64,000 bases of DNA, taken from positions 62,001 through 126,000 of the forward strand of contig PUQB01000349.1 of NCBI GenBank assembly GCA_003024785.1, given 5' to 3'. Shown one piece after another: positions 35,801 through 48,400 of this stretch. This DNA comes from Selaginella tamariscina. Taxonomy: Eukaryota; Streptophyta; Lycopodiopsida; Selaginellales; Selaginellaceae. The notes below the pieces were generated by a model. The model did no database searches and had not been told where the DNA came from. It saw only the letters and a list, made by a program, of their open reading frames with translations. The position numbers and the translations under genes were made by a program. The first letter of the stretch is position 1. Each line of letters starts with the position of its first letter.

Positions 35801-37430
35801 TCACCGAAACCACTCAAAAACCTAACTAGGACATAAAAAACTAGGGTAAGAGTTTCTAGATAAAAGTGCTAGCTTCGCCTAGAGTTTCTTACAAATACCT
35901 AATGACACCCGGCCGAACCATCACTAATATCTAAGTGCACTAAGTGGGCTTGTTTCTTCTACACCTAGGGCTTATCAACATAGTATAGTAGGTAACAACA
36001 GTCGGGAGTCATAATAGAAACTATGAGAATAACCTTGTGAGTGTCTCATGATAGGGCTTTTGCTAATGAGTTTAGGTTGTTGAACCCTTAGATCCTAAGG
36101 AGAACACCCCCTAGCCAAGTGTGCCAAAGCACACCTAGTTACGAGACCTAACCTTCTTTGAGAGGATGCCTAAGGTTTAGCACCCTAGTGCGAACACAAG
36201 CATGTATGTTTACTAGAGTATCCAATCCCTTGGCGGCAAACCCATGACACGACCCCAAAGGGTGTGCCTCAGGCGTTGTATCATGTGACGTCTAGCCCAG
36301 TGTCACATCTCCATGTGACACTGCCTTCCACGATGTGGGCTATCATGCCATAGCCTAAGATTCAAGAGTTGCACCAAGTGCCACAAACGTGGCTCATAAA
36401 TGCCAACTCTAGAACCCCTTAGTGAACCCTAGGAACTGGTAATGAGAACTTGTCAAACAAGATCCCACGCCCACGGTTGGACAAGGACACGAATGTGCCT
36501 TACTTGGCCATAAGTGCTACACCTAGCTTGACGTGGAGGAGGAGACTGGAGACAAGCCTCAACCTCTGCCTCTTGAAATGTACATTCCAACAAGACCTTC
36601 CAGGCATGAATTCGCCAATGTTAAAGGTGAGCTACCCCGAAGGTGAGACATACCTTATCATCTGGAAGTTAGGGCGGCACAATAGAGGGTTGTGCCTTAA
36701 TGACATAAGCTAAAGCTTGCACCAGCAGAAGAGAACGAACTCAGTCATAAACCTAGGAGCTCTCTTACTCATACTCTACCTTATTTGCCCCCACCCTCCC
36801 CGTAAGTGGGCGCACGAAATTAGCTAGCCCCTTATTAAGTTAATGAGAGAGTGTTTAACTTAGCTTAACTCTAACCCTAAAACCCTACCCAAGGGGGTGG
36901 GGGTTTTCAGAGTGTGGGTTAGGGCAACCCTAGGGTTAGGTCAACCCTAGGGGTGTTCCTAACCCTACTAAACATGCCAAACTCATTTACATTAACCCAT
37001 CAACCTAACTGGGATGTCAAAATTGGGGATGGATTTCTAAAAGGTAAGTTCTAGCTTCGCTTAGAGTTTCCTGTAAATACCTATTGACACTCGGTCGGAC
37101 CATCACCAGATACCCAAGTGCACTAAGTAGGCATGTTTCCTATTACATCTAGGGTCCATCAACATAGTACAGTAGGTAACAACAGTCAACATCCAAAGTA
37201 AAGAGTCGAGTCATAGTAAAAACTATGACACTATCCAGCCTCATCCGACATGAAATTAGCAAATTTTACATTCTTCAAACCCTGTTTCTTACAAACCTCT
37301 AGCATTGTGTTCAAGAACTTCAACACTACAACATTATCTTCATAGCACATATCTGCGTAAGCTATAGTGACCATGGATCTGACAACTGTAAGAAAGCATT
37401 AGATAATAAAGAATAAAAAGTGTTGTTATA
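32840..37430 (-). pseudogene. unidentified minus-strand coding region, interrupted by a solo LTR
   Basis: To the right of the LTR, minus-strand 37390-37231 reads an open stretch (VRSMVTIAYADMCYEDNVVV ... VKFANFMSDEAG) preceded by an acceptor-like TTTCTTACAG. To the left, 33806-33311 continues with frames such as MCQVFNNGAKMKERINVQVQ and RFYKKRMYNDALGNEY. The frames line up across the 33807-37230 LTR if one copy of the GATA(A/G) target duplication is removed, so the LTR landed inside the coding region. Frame changes on the left side suggest decay. The FMSDEAGDN phrase faintly recalls transposase-derived (FAR1/MULE-like) plant proteins, but I cannot support a name. Confidence 0.4.
33807..37230 (-). 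mobile_element. solo LTR of the older gypsy family D, 3.4 kb, internally duplicated
   Basis: Read on the minus strand it begins TGTCATAGTTTTTACTATGA and ends AAAACTCTGACA, i.e. TG...CA ends. Flanks are TTATC (33802-33806) and CTATC (37231-37235), a five-base target duplication with one mismatch. No internal region is present. It is made of modules: a terminal module of about 0.5 kb present twice (33807-34347 and 34348-34862) and a module of about 1.2 kb present twice (about 34863-36030 and 36031-37230). The same modules occur at 43848-44861 and 51001-52418. Its many CCCTAA/TTAGGG words are internal, not telomeric. Confidence 0.8.
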
Positions 37431-37455
37431 CAACTTAATAACACTAACTAGAGGC
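37231..37455. other. right flank of the solo LTR up to the inversion breakpoint
   Basis: Contains the upstream part of the interrupted minus-strand coding region, then AT-rich sequence. The last bases, TAACTAGAGGC (37445-37455), match the 3' non-coding region of family D near 63719-63730. Confidence 0.5.
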
Positions 37456-37785
37456 TTGTGAGCATAAAAGCTCCGACCTAATTGTTGTACAATCAGTTAC
37501 TATCAACACCAGTCATTCTACGATTATTCTTGTTCCTTGTTCTTGTCTTGTTCTTGTCTTACTCTTTGCCTCCTGCTCTGTCTTGCTCCGGATCCTGTCT
37601 TGTTCCTGGATCCGGTCCTGCTCCTTCTGCTGCTCCGGATCCTATCCTGATCCTGTCCTGCTCCTGGATCCGTCCTGTTCCTGTCTTTATTCCTAGTTCC
37701 TGTCCTGCTCTCGGTCCTGTTCCTGAGTCAAGCCTTCCTGTCTTGGAATCCTACTCCTTCCTGGTTCCTGGATCGTGGCTTGACA
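37456..37785 (+). repeat. partial 5' LTR of A
   Basis: Matches the last two thirds of the 3' LTR at 42716-43280 and ends GTGGCTTGACA. Contains the TATA-like ATAAAAG (37464-37470) and the stretch GTTACTATCAA that pairs with the primer site. The downstream part is a run of CCTGT/TCCTG words. Confidence 0.92.
37464..37506 (+). promoter_or_regulatory. LTR core promoter of A and predicted self-priming 5' end
   Basis: ATAAAAG at 37464. The first base of AGTTACTATCAA is at 37495, 31 bases from the start of the TATA-like box, so transcription should begin at or next to it. The same 31-base distance holds in the 5' LTRs of B and C. Confidence 0.65.
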
Positions 37786-37787
37786 GT

Positions 37788-37798
37788 TTGATAGTAAC
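37788..37798 (+). promoter_or_regulatory. primer-binding site of A, complementary to its own LTR
   Basis: Two bases after the LTR end, TTGATAGTAAC is the reverse complement of GTTACTATCAA at 37496-37506. No TGG-initiated tRNA 3'-end complement is found at this position. Confidence 0.65.
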
Positions 37799-37882
37799 CT
37801 TTCATAGCTCTTCGTTTCCCAGCTACTTTTTTTTCCTTGATTCTTTTCCTTCGTTTTTCTCCTTTCTTTCTTTCATAAGATC

Positions 37883-40800
37883 ATGGCTGATTTTGAGCAC
37901 TTTCAACGCGAGCACCAAATGTTGCTTCATGAGCTGGCCACTTTGCGCCAAGTGGTCACCGATCTGCAAGGCTCCACCCATGCGGCACATGCAGCTGCTG
38001 ATGCATCCTCCAAGGCTGCTGCGCAGGCTCTCTCTCAGGCATCGGTGGTTCCTTCTTCATCGAACTTTTCTCCGGAGCCGAAGATCAGCATGCCAGAGAA
38101 GTTCAGTGGCAACCGTGCCGATTTCCAAGGTTTCCTGAATCAGATCCGGCTCTTGATCCGCATGCAACCACGCCGCTACTCGACGGATGCACAAAAGGTT
38201 GGCCTTTTGGCATCCTTACTAAGTGGATCTCCACGAGCTTGGGTTGCTCCCTTGCTGGAGCGTGACGACCCATTGATGGAAGACTTTGAAGGTTTCGTGG
38301 CTGCCTTTGAAGCCTGTTTTGGAGATCCTGATAAGTACCGTTCTGCATGCACAAGTTACGGAAGCTCACACAAGGATCCAGACCAGCTTCCGTTTATGCA
38401 TCCGAATTTCAGCAATTGTGCACGAACATTCCATGGGACGAGACTGCATTGATCGAACACTTTCCGTTTTGGGCTGAGGGATGATGTGAAGGACCTTCTC
38501 CTTACATTACCGGATGCTCAAACGTTAGCGGAGATCATGCAACAGGCCGTTCGCTGCGACAACCGTTTGTTCGAGCGCCGTCAGGAAAAATTCCGTCAGC
38601 AGTTCCTGCCAACCAATCCTGTAGCCGTAGCACATGTTCCTACGACCTTTCTGGAGCAGTTCCTATGGAGGTTTAACAAATTCCAAGCGTGGCCCACTTT
38701 TCAACTGCTGAGAAGCAACGTCGTCGGGTGAGAACCTATGCTTGTATTGTGTGTGCAGCAGGACACAAGGTGGTGGAATGTCCTAATAAAGCCAGAAAGT
38801 TCAAGACGCGTGAAGCCGAAGCTGAAGTTCAGTCGGAAAACTTCAATGTCCACTTCGTCTAGGAGCCGCGAAGTTGGATGTAGGTGCAGGCTCCATTGGT
38901 GCTGCTCATACCATTCCATCACTCAAGTTTCCTGTACACATTCGCCTCAATAACGAGAGCTCAAGGAGTTTGCCCTGTTAGACACTGGTGCAAATGCATG
39001 TTTCATGGATGACACTTTTGAGCTCAGCATGGCATTCCGGTGGTGAAGTTGAAGCGTGCAGTTCCTGTAGAGGTGGCCGATGGTCGTTTGATTGCTTCTG
39101 GCGCAGTTACCGCTTCTCTTGCAGTCATGGTGCATTCAACTGTTCGATTTCCTTCAACTTGATCAAGACTCGGTCGACTCCCATCATTTTTGGCATGCCA
39201 TGGTTCGTTGTTGCAAATCCGCAGATCGACTGGAGGTCTAGGACGCTCACGTTTTCCTCTCCAGTAGCCAGGATCAATCCTGTACCTTCCTGCGTGCAGG
39301 ATACATCCTTGGTGTCTGAGGCAGTACAAGCTACAGGATTGACCGTGCCTGTTCATGTACCAGTGTTGAAGTTCCTCAACAGGATCCACCTCCTGTTGGT
39401 TCGTCAGCACACTCATAGGCTTCCCTCACTCCTGTGCAACCACGGACTTCTGTACAGGATTCTTCCAATCCTGTACACTCGTCAACATCCACACAGGTTT
39501 CTCCCAATCCTGCCTCCTTTTGTTACTCTGCCTCTGTTCCACCCCCAAGATCCTTCCTCTTTTTCAGTCACACTCCCTCCTGCTCCTCTCCGAGTTCTTA
39601 CCACTACCATGCATGAACTTACCACTGATCCTGCTCCTTTCCACCTTTTTGCCTTTCAAGTAACTCCTACGTCCTCTTCTACCTTTCCTGTGTCTGACTC
39701 TCCTGTTTTTCAATCTCCTTCGCCTACTCCTTCTCCTTCTCCTCCTTCTTCTACCATCCAAGTACCACGACTTTAAGGACGTTTTTGACAAGCACAAGGC
39801 TACAGTTCTTCCTGTTCACAGGTCCTACGACTGTCCTATTGATCTTGCAGAAGGAAAGACTCCACCGTTCGGACCGATTTACGCATTGTCACCCACAGAG
39901 TTGGAGGTTCTTCGCCAGTACATCGAGGACAACTTGGCATCCGGCTTCATTCGTCACTCAAAGTCCCCTGCAGGAGCGCCTATCTTCTTTGTCAAGAAGA
40001 AGGATGGGAGCTTACGTTTGGTTGTGGACTACAGGGGTTTGAATCAAGTACCATTCGGAATCGGTACCCGTTGCCATTGATCCCGGAACTTCTCGATCGG
40101 CTGCGAGGAGCAAAGGTGTTCACGAAGATCGACTTACGAGGGGCCTACAACCTTGTACGGATTCGTAGGCGATGAGTGGAAGACTGCTTTCGTACAAGGT
40201 ATGGACACTTCGAGTACACGGTAATGCCTTTCGGCCTTACCAATGCCCCAGCCGTGTTCCAACACATGGTGAACGACATCTTTCGTGACTTCTTGGACCA
40301 GTTTGTGGTGATCTACCTCGACGACATTTTGATTTTCTCCAAGGACCAGGCGGCACATGACAAGCATGTACGATTGGTTCTACAGCGGCTTCGCGAGCAT
40401 GGCCTGTATGCGAAGTTGGAGAAGTGTTTTTTCGATAGGGATTCTGTGGAGTTCTTGGGCTACATCGTCTCTCCTGCTGGCGTTTCCATGGACATGCACA
40501 AGGTGAAGACCATCGTGGAGTGGGAGAGGCCCAAGTCTGTACGAGATGTACAATGTTTCCTTGGCTTTGCAAACTTCTACAGGCGGTTCATACAGGACTT
40601 CTCCAAGCGTGTACTTCCACTCACGGAACTCACCAAGCGCACAGAGGTTTTCTCTTGGTCCGACAAGGCGGAACATGCATTCACAACACTCAAGGACACC
40701 TTCACGACAGCTCCGATTTTAGCACATCCTGATCCTTCTCGTCCTTTCTTCGTTGAAGCAGATGCCTCGGATTTTGCAGTAGGATCCGTCCTATCACAAG

Positions 40801-42704
40801 TTGGAGAAGACAAGTTGCTTCATCCTGTAGCTTTTCACTCTCGTAAGTTCCTTTGTGGAGATCAATTACGAGATTCATGACAAGGAACTCAAGGCCATTG
40901 TGGATTCGTTCGAGGAGTGGCGGCATTTCCTGGAAGGTGCTGCGCATCCTGTACAAGTTCTTACGGATCACAAGAACCTGGAGTACTTTCAAACGGCTCG
41001 AGTTCTCAGTCGACGACAGGCTAGGTGGGCGGAGTTCCTATCACGTTTTGATTTCGTCATTGTCTACAGGCCCGGTTTTCGGAATGGCAAGGCGGACGCA
41101 TTGTCTAGGCGCTCTTACCTTGCACCGGTCCCAGGCGATCCTGCATATGACTGTCAAAGACAAGTGTTGTTGGGTCCTGATCGATTCCGGCTTGCGGCAC
41201 TACAGGTTCATCAGGCTCCACAGATTCAACACTTCTACAGGACATCCGTTCGCAGTTGGCTACAGACGACTTGGCAAGGAATGTGTTCTCACACATTAGT
41301 CCTGACATTGCAAGCTCCTCTTCCTCCAGTTCCCGTTCAGACTACAACTGTTTGCCATACAGGACGGACTCCTGTACCGGGAAGGTCTCCTGTACGTTCC
41401 TGTTGGTGTTTGCAGGACTCGTGTGGTACAGGATTGTCATGATACCCCGGCTACAGGACATTTTGGTGTGGCCAAGACAGTTGAGTTGGTGACTCGCAAC
41501 TATTGGTGGCCTGGGTTGCGAGGTTTTGTGGAAAGGTTTGTACGGAGTTGTGACACCTGCAACAGGTCGAAGATGCCTCGTCATGCACCTCTGGTCTTCT
41601 TCGTCCTCTTCCTGTTCCTTCTGCTCCTTGGAGATCCATTTCTATGGATTTCCTCACAGATCTTCCTCCTTCTCGCGGATTGATGCAGTTCTTGTGGTGG
41701 TTGACCGTTTCACCAAACAGGCTCATTTCCTACCATGTAACAAGACTGCTACAGGCCAGACAACTGCTGAGTTGGTGATCGCGAAGTGTTCCGACACCAT
41801 GGTCTTCCTGAGAGCATTGTTTCGATCGAGGTCCACAATTCATGTCCAAGTTTTGGCGAGAGCTTCTTCGGAGTCTACAGGTTAAAGCGGATCTTTCTTC
41901 AGGATATCACCCACAAACGATGGGCAGTCGAACGCACAATTCAGACCTTGGACAGTATCTTCGTTGCTTCATCAGTTACCACAGGATAACTGGTTGGACC
42001 TTCTTCCTGGCGGAGTTTGCCTACAACAACTCCATTCACGCATCTACAGGCCAGACACCTTTCTTTGCTCTTACAGGCCACCATCCACGTTTTGACTTGC
42101 TCCTCCTGCTTCTCCTTCTTCCGCTCCTGCAGTACAGGATCGTCTCAGCATCTTCGCAGGTACAGGATGATCTCCAGGTTCACCTTCAGCAGGCACAGGA
42201 ACGGTACAAGCATCATGCTGATGCTCACCGTCAGCCGGCACCTGCATACAAGATTGGTGATCTCGTGTGGCTTCTTCGTCGACACATTCGCACCAACAGG
42301 CCTTCTTCTAAGTTGGATTTTCAACGATTGGGCCCTTACAGGATCGTGGCGGAGGTAAATCCTGTAGCTTTCCGACTCGAGTTACCATCACGGTGAAACT
42401 TCATCCTGTGTTTCACACCTCCTTGTTGGAGCCGTATCATCCTTCTTCTCTTCCTGGTCGTGCTTCTTCTCCTCCCCCTCCTGTGGTCATTGCTGGTGAA
42501 CCTGAGTACGAAGTTGCAGCCATCCTTGATTCTCGTCTTCATCGCCGCCAACTTCAATACTTGGTGGATTGGAAAGGTTATTTGCCTACCGATCGCACTT
42601 GGGAACCTGCATCCAACTTACTCCATGCTTCTTCCAAAGTTGCTGCCTTCCATCGGCATTATCCTGCTAAACCAGGTCCTAAGACTCGTGGAACTCGTCC
42701 TTAG
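37883..42704 (+). pseudogene. gag-pol polyprotein of A, frameshifted
   Basis: Starts with ATG at 37883 (MADFEHFQREHQMLLHELAT, coiled-coil gag N-terminus) and ends TAG at 42702-42704, just before the polypurine tract. Order: gag with a damaged CCHC zinc knuckle near 38740-38790; aspartic protease (DTGAN near 38980); a Pro/Ser/Val-rich linker of repeated phrases (39290-39770); reverse transcriptase with YLDDILIF at 40314; RNase H (EADASDFAVGSVLSQ near 40755); integrase with HHCC and DDE regions (about 41440-42080); chromodomain (about 42490-42690, with LQYLVDWKGYLPTDRTWEP). Single-base gains and losses against B and C move the reading frame repeatedly, so this copy as written cannot make the full protein. 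Encoded enzymes would copy and integrate the element; the chromodomain suggests chromatin targeting. Confidence 0.88.
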
Positions 42705-42715
42705 GGAGGAGGTGC

Positions 42716-43280
42716 TGTCACAACCCGATACAGGATACAGGATTCCGGATACAGGATGCAAGATTTCGGATACAGGATACGGGTTACAGGATATGCCTGC
42801 AGGATATTCCTACAGGATATACCTATAGGATATTCCTATAGGATATGCCTATAGGATATGCTACAGGATATGCCTAGAGGATAAGGGACACTATTCTTAG
42901 CTCATGACTAGATTAGACTCATGACTAGATTAGCTTGGAGTTGTGAGCATAAAAGCTCCGACCTAATTGTTGTACAATCAGTTACTATCAACACCAGTCA
43001 TTCTACGATTATTCTTGTTCTTGTCTTGTCTTGTTCTTGTCTTACTCTTTGCCTCCTCTCCTGTCTTGCTCCGGATCCTGTCTTGTTCCTGTTTGTTCCT
43101 GGATCCGTCCTGCGCTTCCTGTCTTGCTCCCGGATCCTATCCTGATCCTGTCCTGCTCTGGATCCGTCCTGTTCCTGTCTTATTCCTAGTTCCTGTCCTG
43201 CTCTCGGTCCTGTTCCTGAGTCAAGCCTTCCTGCTCTCGGAATCCTACTCACTTTCTGGTTCCTGGATCGTGGCTTAACA
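42716..43280 (+). repeat. 3' LTR of A
   Basis: Begins TGTCACAACCCGATACAGG directly after the purine tract AGGGAGGAGGTGC (42703-42715) and ends GTGGCTTAACA. The first 180 bases are dense in ACAGGATA words; the last 250 are dense in CCTGTCTTG/CCTGTTCCT words. Confidence 0.93.
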
Positions 43281-43847
43281 GCTTCTTCTTCTTTTTCTGT
43301 GTGTTTGGATGCAGAACATTTGGTATTGTAGTAGTCGCCGAAATCTAAACGACAACATTATTGATTCAATCATTCAATCCCAAAAACCCCCTCAAAATTT
43401 GACATGGCATCCATCATTATTTATCACCAACCAGGCTTTGTCTAACTCTAGAGGGTCGACCTAGATCAGCTTCATCCATCTCCTCATTTTGGCCTTTATG
43501 ATACCTCTCTGCCTCAGGCTCTTGCTTATCGTATTGAACCCTAGCTTCACACTCAAAGAATATGCTTGGAATATTCCTAATACAAAGTTGGAAACCCACA
43601 CAAGTTGTTCACCCCACACATCAGCTTGAACCAGCATAAGACTTTCAAACATACCTAAAATCTCATGCCAACTCACTGAGTAAGTGTCTCTAAAGATTAA
43701 TAATTCTCATGATCAAACTCTCTATGCAGAATACAGACATGTCAACTGAAAGTGATAGAATAAAAAATTTAGAGTTATCTATACATTGAAACACCTTATG
43801 ACTTTAGGCAAACCTACTGACCGCTGAGAACTTACTCTGATACCAAC
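43281..43847 (-). pseudogene. family D element: primer site and start of gag
   Basis: On the minus strand the D LTR end at 43848 is followed by TGGTATCAGAG (43845-43835), the classic complement of the 3' end of initiator tRNA-Met. A degraded gag follows (frame 43676-43461, MSWHEILGMFESLMLVQADV) and reaches an acidic/lysine run next to element A. After undoing the inversion it continues into the D gag at 52979. Stops and frame changes are present. Confidence 0.75.
43835..43845 (-). promoter_or_regulatory. primer-binding site for initiator tRNA-Met (family D)
   Basis: TGGTATCAGAG two bases inside the LTR end ...CTCTGACA. This is the usual primer site of plant Ty3/gypsy and Ty1/copia elements (established knowledge) and contrasts with copies A-C. 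Confidence 0.85.
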
Positions 43848-44861
43848 TGTCAGAGTTTTTATCTGGTTCCACAAAGGCAGCTTGCCCCTGGAATCCCCTC
43901 TTTGGAAAGCCCCACAAAATCTAGTAAAGTAACCCATATTAGGAACCCATCCCTTAGGAACTTAAGCCCCTAACTGACTAAGTTCATGAACGAGGCTCAC
44001 CTTGTGAATCAAGATACATAGGCCAGCCAAGCTATGAGTATCGTTCCTAGCTTGGCATGGTTGAGGAGGCCAGAGCAAGGTCCCAACCACTAGTTCTATG
44101 AAACGTGAACTCGGGCAATGCCTTTGAGCTTGAGGTTTTTGGACTAAGGAATTTGATAACTCCTTAAAAGTGACGTACCCGTCATAAAGGCAAGATCCTA
44201 CCCACAATAAGGTAGGGTGGCACAACAAAGGGTTGTGCCTTGACGACTACCTTATTTATGTAACAAAGCGCCCCCCTCCTGTTTTCCTAAATGAGTAAGT
44301 GGGATGGCACGAAAATGCCAACCCTTAATCAAAATGAGATGCCTTAACTTAACCCTAAACCTAACCCCTAGGGGGGGATTAAGGCATGAGGTTAGGTCAA
44401 TCCCTAGGGGTGTCCCTAACACTATACTTTGTGAAAAACCTACCTTGGAACGTCAAACCATGGGAGAGTTTTCTAGAAGGTAAGTGTTACCTTCGCCTAA
44501 GTTTCTCGAGATATCTAGTGATAACTAGTTGGACTACCATTAAATACCTAAGTGCACTAAGCGGGGTTGTTTTCTCACAACATCTAGGGTTTGTTACATA
44601 ATTTAGTGGGTAACAACAATCAATGTTAGAGTTTTAACCCGAAGGGCTAACACGTGACTGCCAAGTGCCCATTCGCGTCATCACCTTGTAGAGCAACGCT
44701 AAGTCTTCCAAGATAACCCTAAGAGTCTGACTCAGAGGCCCAATTTAGGTAGAAGACTTAAAGTCTTACCTTAAATCCTCTAGAATGACCATCCCTTAAA
44801 CCCTAGAGGATAACCCGAGTACTTTAGGATCCGTCCCAGTAGACCTAGACATGCTCATGCC

Positions 44862-45390
44862 TGTCAAGCCACGATCCAGGAAACAGGAAGTGAGCAGTTC
44901 CAAGAGTAGGAAGGCTTGACTCAGGAGCATGATAGGAAACAAGACAGGAACTAGGAACTCAGGAGCAAGACAAGACGCAGGACATGATCTAGGAGTAGGA
45001 CAGGAACAGGACTGGATCTAGGAGCGAGATAGGAATAGGACAGGATCCAGGAGCGAGACAAGAGCAGGAGGCAAAGGAACAAGACAAGACAAGAACAAGA
45101 ATGATTGTAGAAAGACTGGTGTTGATAGTAACTGATTGTACAACAATTAGGTCGGAGCTTTTATGCTCACAACTCCAAGCTAATTTAGTCATGAGTCTAA
45201 TCTAGTCATGAGCTAAGAATAATGTCCCTTATCCTCTAGGCATATCCTGTAGCATATCCTATAGGCATATCCTATAGGTATATCCTGTAGGAATATCTCT
45301 GCAGGCATATCCTATAACCCGTATCCTGTATCCGAAATCCTGCATCATGTATCCTGTATTCGGAATCATGTATCCTGTATCGGTGTGACA
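44862..45390 (-). repeat. 3' LTR of B
   Basis: 529 bp; on the minus strand follows the purine tract AGGGAGGAGGTGC and ends CTTGACA at 44862. Differs from the 5' LTR by scattered substitutions and short indels in the CCTGT/ACAGGAT arrays. Confidence 0.93.
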
Positions 45391-45401
45391 GCACCTCCTC
45401 C

Positions 45402-48400
45402 CTAAGGACGAGTTCCACGAGTCTTAGGACCTGGTTTTTAGCAGGATAATGCTGATGGAAGGTAGCAACTTTAGAAGAAGCATGGAGTAAGTTGGATGCA
45501 GGTTCCCAAGTGCGATCGGTAGGCAAATAACCTTTCCAATCCACCAAGTATTGAAGTTGGCGGCGATGAACGAGAATCAAGGATGGCTGCAACTTCGTAC
45601 TCATGTTCACCAGCAATGACCACAGGAGGGGGAGGAGAAGAAGCACGACCAGGAAAGAAGAAGGATGATACGCTCCAACAAGGAGGTGTGAAACACAGGA
45701 TGAAGTTTCACCGTGGATGGTAACTCGAGTCGGAAAGCTACAGGATTTACCTCCGCCACGATCTTGTAAGGGCCCAATCGCTGAAAATCCAACTTAGAAG
45801 AAGGCCTGTTGGTGCGAATGTGTCGACGAAGAAGCCACACGAGATCACCAATCTTGTATGCAGGTGCGGCTGACGGTGAGCATCAGCATGATGCTTGTAC
45901 CGTTCCTGTGCCTGCTGAAGGTGAACTTGGAGATCATCCTGTACCTGCCGAAGATGCTGAAGACGATCCTGTACTGCAGGAGCGGAAGAAGGAGAAGCGG
46001 GAGGAGCGAAGTCAAAACGTGGATGGTGGCCTGTAAGAGCAAAGAAAGGTGTCTGTCCTGTAGATGCGTGAATGGAGTTGTTGTAGGCAAACTCTGCCAT
46101 TGAAAGAAGGTCCAACCAGTTGTCCTGCTGGTAACTGATGAAGCAACGAAGATACTGTTCTAAGGTCTGAATTGTGTGTTCGGACTGCCCATCGGTTTGT
46201 GGGTGATATCCTGAAGAAAGATCCGCTTTAAACCTGTAGACTCCGAAGAAGCTCTCGCCAAAACTTGGACATGAATTGTGGACCTCGATCGGAAAACAAT
46301 GCTCTCAGGAAGACTATGGTGTCGGAACACTTCGCGGATCACCAACTCAGCAGTTGTCTGGCCTTAGCAGTTTTGTTACATGGTAGGAAATAGCCTGTTT
46401 GGTGAAACGGTCAACCCACCAAAGAACTGCATCAAATCCGCGAGAAGGAAGAAAATATGTGAGGAAATCCCATAGAAATGGATCTCCAAGAGCAGAAGGA
46501 ACAGGAAAGAGGACGAAGAAGACCAGAGGGTGCATGACGAGGCATCTTCGACCTGTTGCAAGTGTCACAACTCGTACAAACCTTTCCACAAAACCTCGCA
46601 ACCCAGGCACCAATAGTTACGAGTCATCAACTCAACTGTCTTGGCCACACCAAATGTTCCTGTAGCCGGGGTATCATGACAATCCTGTACCACACGAGTC
46701 CTGCAAACACCAACAGGAACGTACAGGAGACCTTCCCGGTACAGGAGTCCATCCTGTATGGCAAACACTTGTAGTCTAACGGGAACTGGAGGAAGAGGAG
46801 CTTGCAATGTCAGGACTAATGTGTGAGAACACATTCTTGCCAAGTCGTCTGTAGCCAACTGCGAACGGATGTTGTAGAAGTGTTGAATCTGCTGGAGCCT
46901 GATGAACCTGTAGTGCCGCAAGCCGGAATCGATCAGGACCCAAAACACTTGTCTTTGACAGTCATATGCAGGATCGCCTGGGACCGGTGCAAGGTAAGAG
47001 CGCCTAGACAATGCGTCCGCCTTGCCATTCCGAAAACCGGGCCTGTAGACAATGACGAAATCAAAACGTGATAGGAACTCCGCCCACCTAGCCTGTCGTC
47101 GACTGAGAACTCGAGCCGTTTGAAATACTCCAGGTTCTTGTGATCCGTAAGAACTTGTACAGGATGTGCAGCACCTTCCAGGAAATGCCGCCACTCTCAA
47201 CGAATCCACAATGGCCTTGAGTTCCTTGTCATGAATCTCGTAATTGATCTCCGCCGAAAGGAACTTACGAGAGTGAAAAGCTACAGGATGAAGCAACTTG
47301 TCTTCTCCAACTTGTGATAGGACGGATCCTACTGCAAAATCCGAGGCATCTGCTTCAACGAAGAAAGGACGAGAAGGATCAGGATGTGCTAAAATCGGAG
47401 CTGTCGTGAAGGTGTCCTTGAGTGTTGTGAATGCATGTTCCGCCTTGTCGGACCAAGAGAAAACCTCTGTGCGCTTGGTGAGTTCCGTGAGTGGAAGTAC
47501 ACGCTTGGAGAAGTCCTGTATGAACCGCCTGTAGAAGTTTGCAAAGCCAAGGAAACATTGTACATCTCGTACAGACTTGGGCCTCTCCCACTCCACGATG
47601 GTCTTCACCTTGTGCATGTCCATGGAAACGCCAGCAGGAGAGACGATGTAGCCCAAGAACTCCACAGAATCCCTATCGGAAAAAACACTTCTCCAACTTC
47701 GCATACAGCCATGCTGCGAAGCCGCTGTAGAACCAATCGTACATGCTTGTCATGTGCCGCCTGGTCCTTGGAGAAAATCAAAATGTCGTCGAGGTAGATC
47801 ACCACAAACTGGTCCAAGAAGTCACGAAAGATGTCGTTCACCATGTGTTGGAACACGGCTGGGGCATTGGTAAGGCCGAAAGGCATACCGTGTACTCGAA
47901 GTGTCCATACCTTGTACGAAAGGCAGTCTTCCACTCATCGCCTGGACGAATCCGTACAAGGTTGTAGGCCCCTCGTAAGTCGATCTTCGTGAACACCTTT
48001 GCTCCTCGCAGCCGATCGAGAAGTTCCGGGATCAATGGCAACGGGTACCGATTCCGAATGGTACTTGATTCAAACCCCTGTAGTCCACAACCAAACGTAA
48101 GCTCCCATCCTTCTTCTTGACAAAGAAGATGGCGCTCCTGCAGGGGACTTTGAGTGACGAATGAAGCCGGATGCCAAGTTGTCCTCGATGTACTGGCGAA
48201 GAACCTCCAACTCTGTGGGTGACAATGCGTAAATCGGTCCGAACGGTGGAGTCTTTCCTTCTGCAAGATCAATAGGACAGTCGTAGGACCTGTGAACAGG
48301 AAGAACTGTAGCCTTGTGCTTGTCAAAAACGTCCTTAAAGTCGTGGTACTTGGATGGTAAGAAGAAGGAGGAGAAGGAGAAGGAGTAGGCGAAGGAGATT

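Larger units (their letters stand above)
37456..43280 (+). mobile_element. LTR retrotransposon copy A, chromodomain Ty3/gypsy, 5' LTR cut by inversion
   Basis: Partial 5' LTR 37456-37785, internal region with gag-pol, polypurine tract, full 3' LTR 42716-43280. Same family as B and C. The missing LTR part is at 52737-52978. Direct target duplications are absent in the present arrangement, but GAAGC flanks the element once the inversion is undone. It was inserted in the gag region of the older D element. Confidence 0.9.

Noticed and set aside
36860-36960. Telomere-like CCCTAA/TTAGGG words
   Set aside because: They are scattered, imperfect and belong to the D LTR, recurring in other copies of it; there is no uniform tandem array.
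37786-37800. tRNA-type primer site for copies A-C
   Set aside because: No TGG start and no match to the initiator tRNA-Met complement TGGTATCAGAG, which is present in family D but not here.
39564-39797. Arginine-rich antisense frames (runs of R) opposite the pol linker, also at 48354-48545
   Set aside because: They are the complement of the CTTCTCCTTCTCC stretch in the linker.
42716-42890. CRISPR-like or riboswitch-like regular repeats (ACAGGATAC)
   Set aside because: Units are immediate and degenerate without spacers, lie at the start of an LTR, and recur in every copy of the family.
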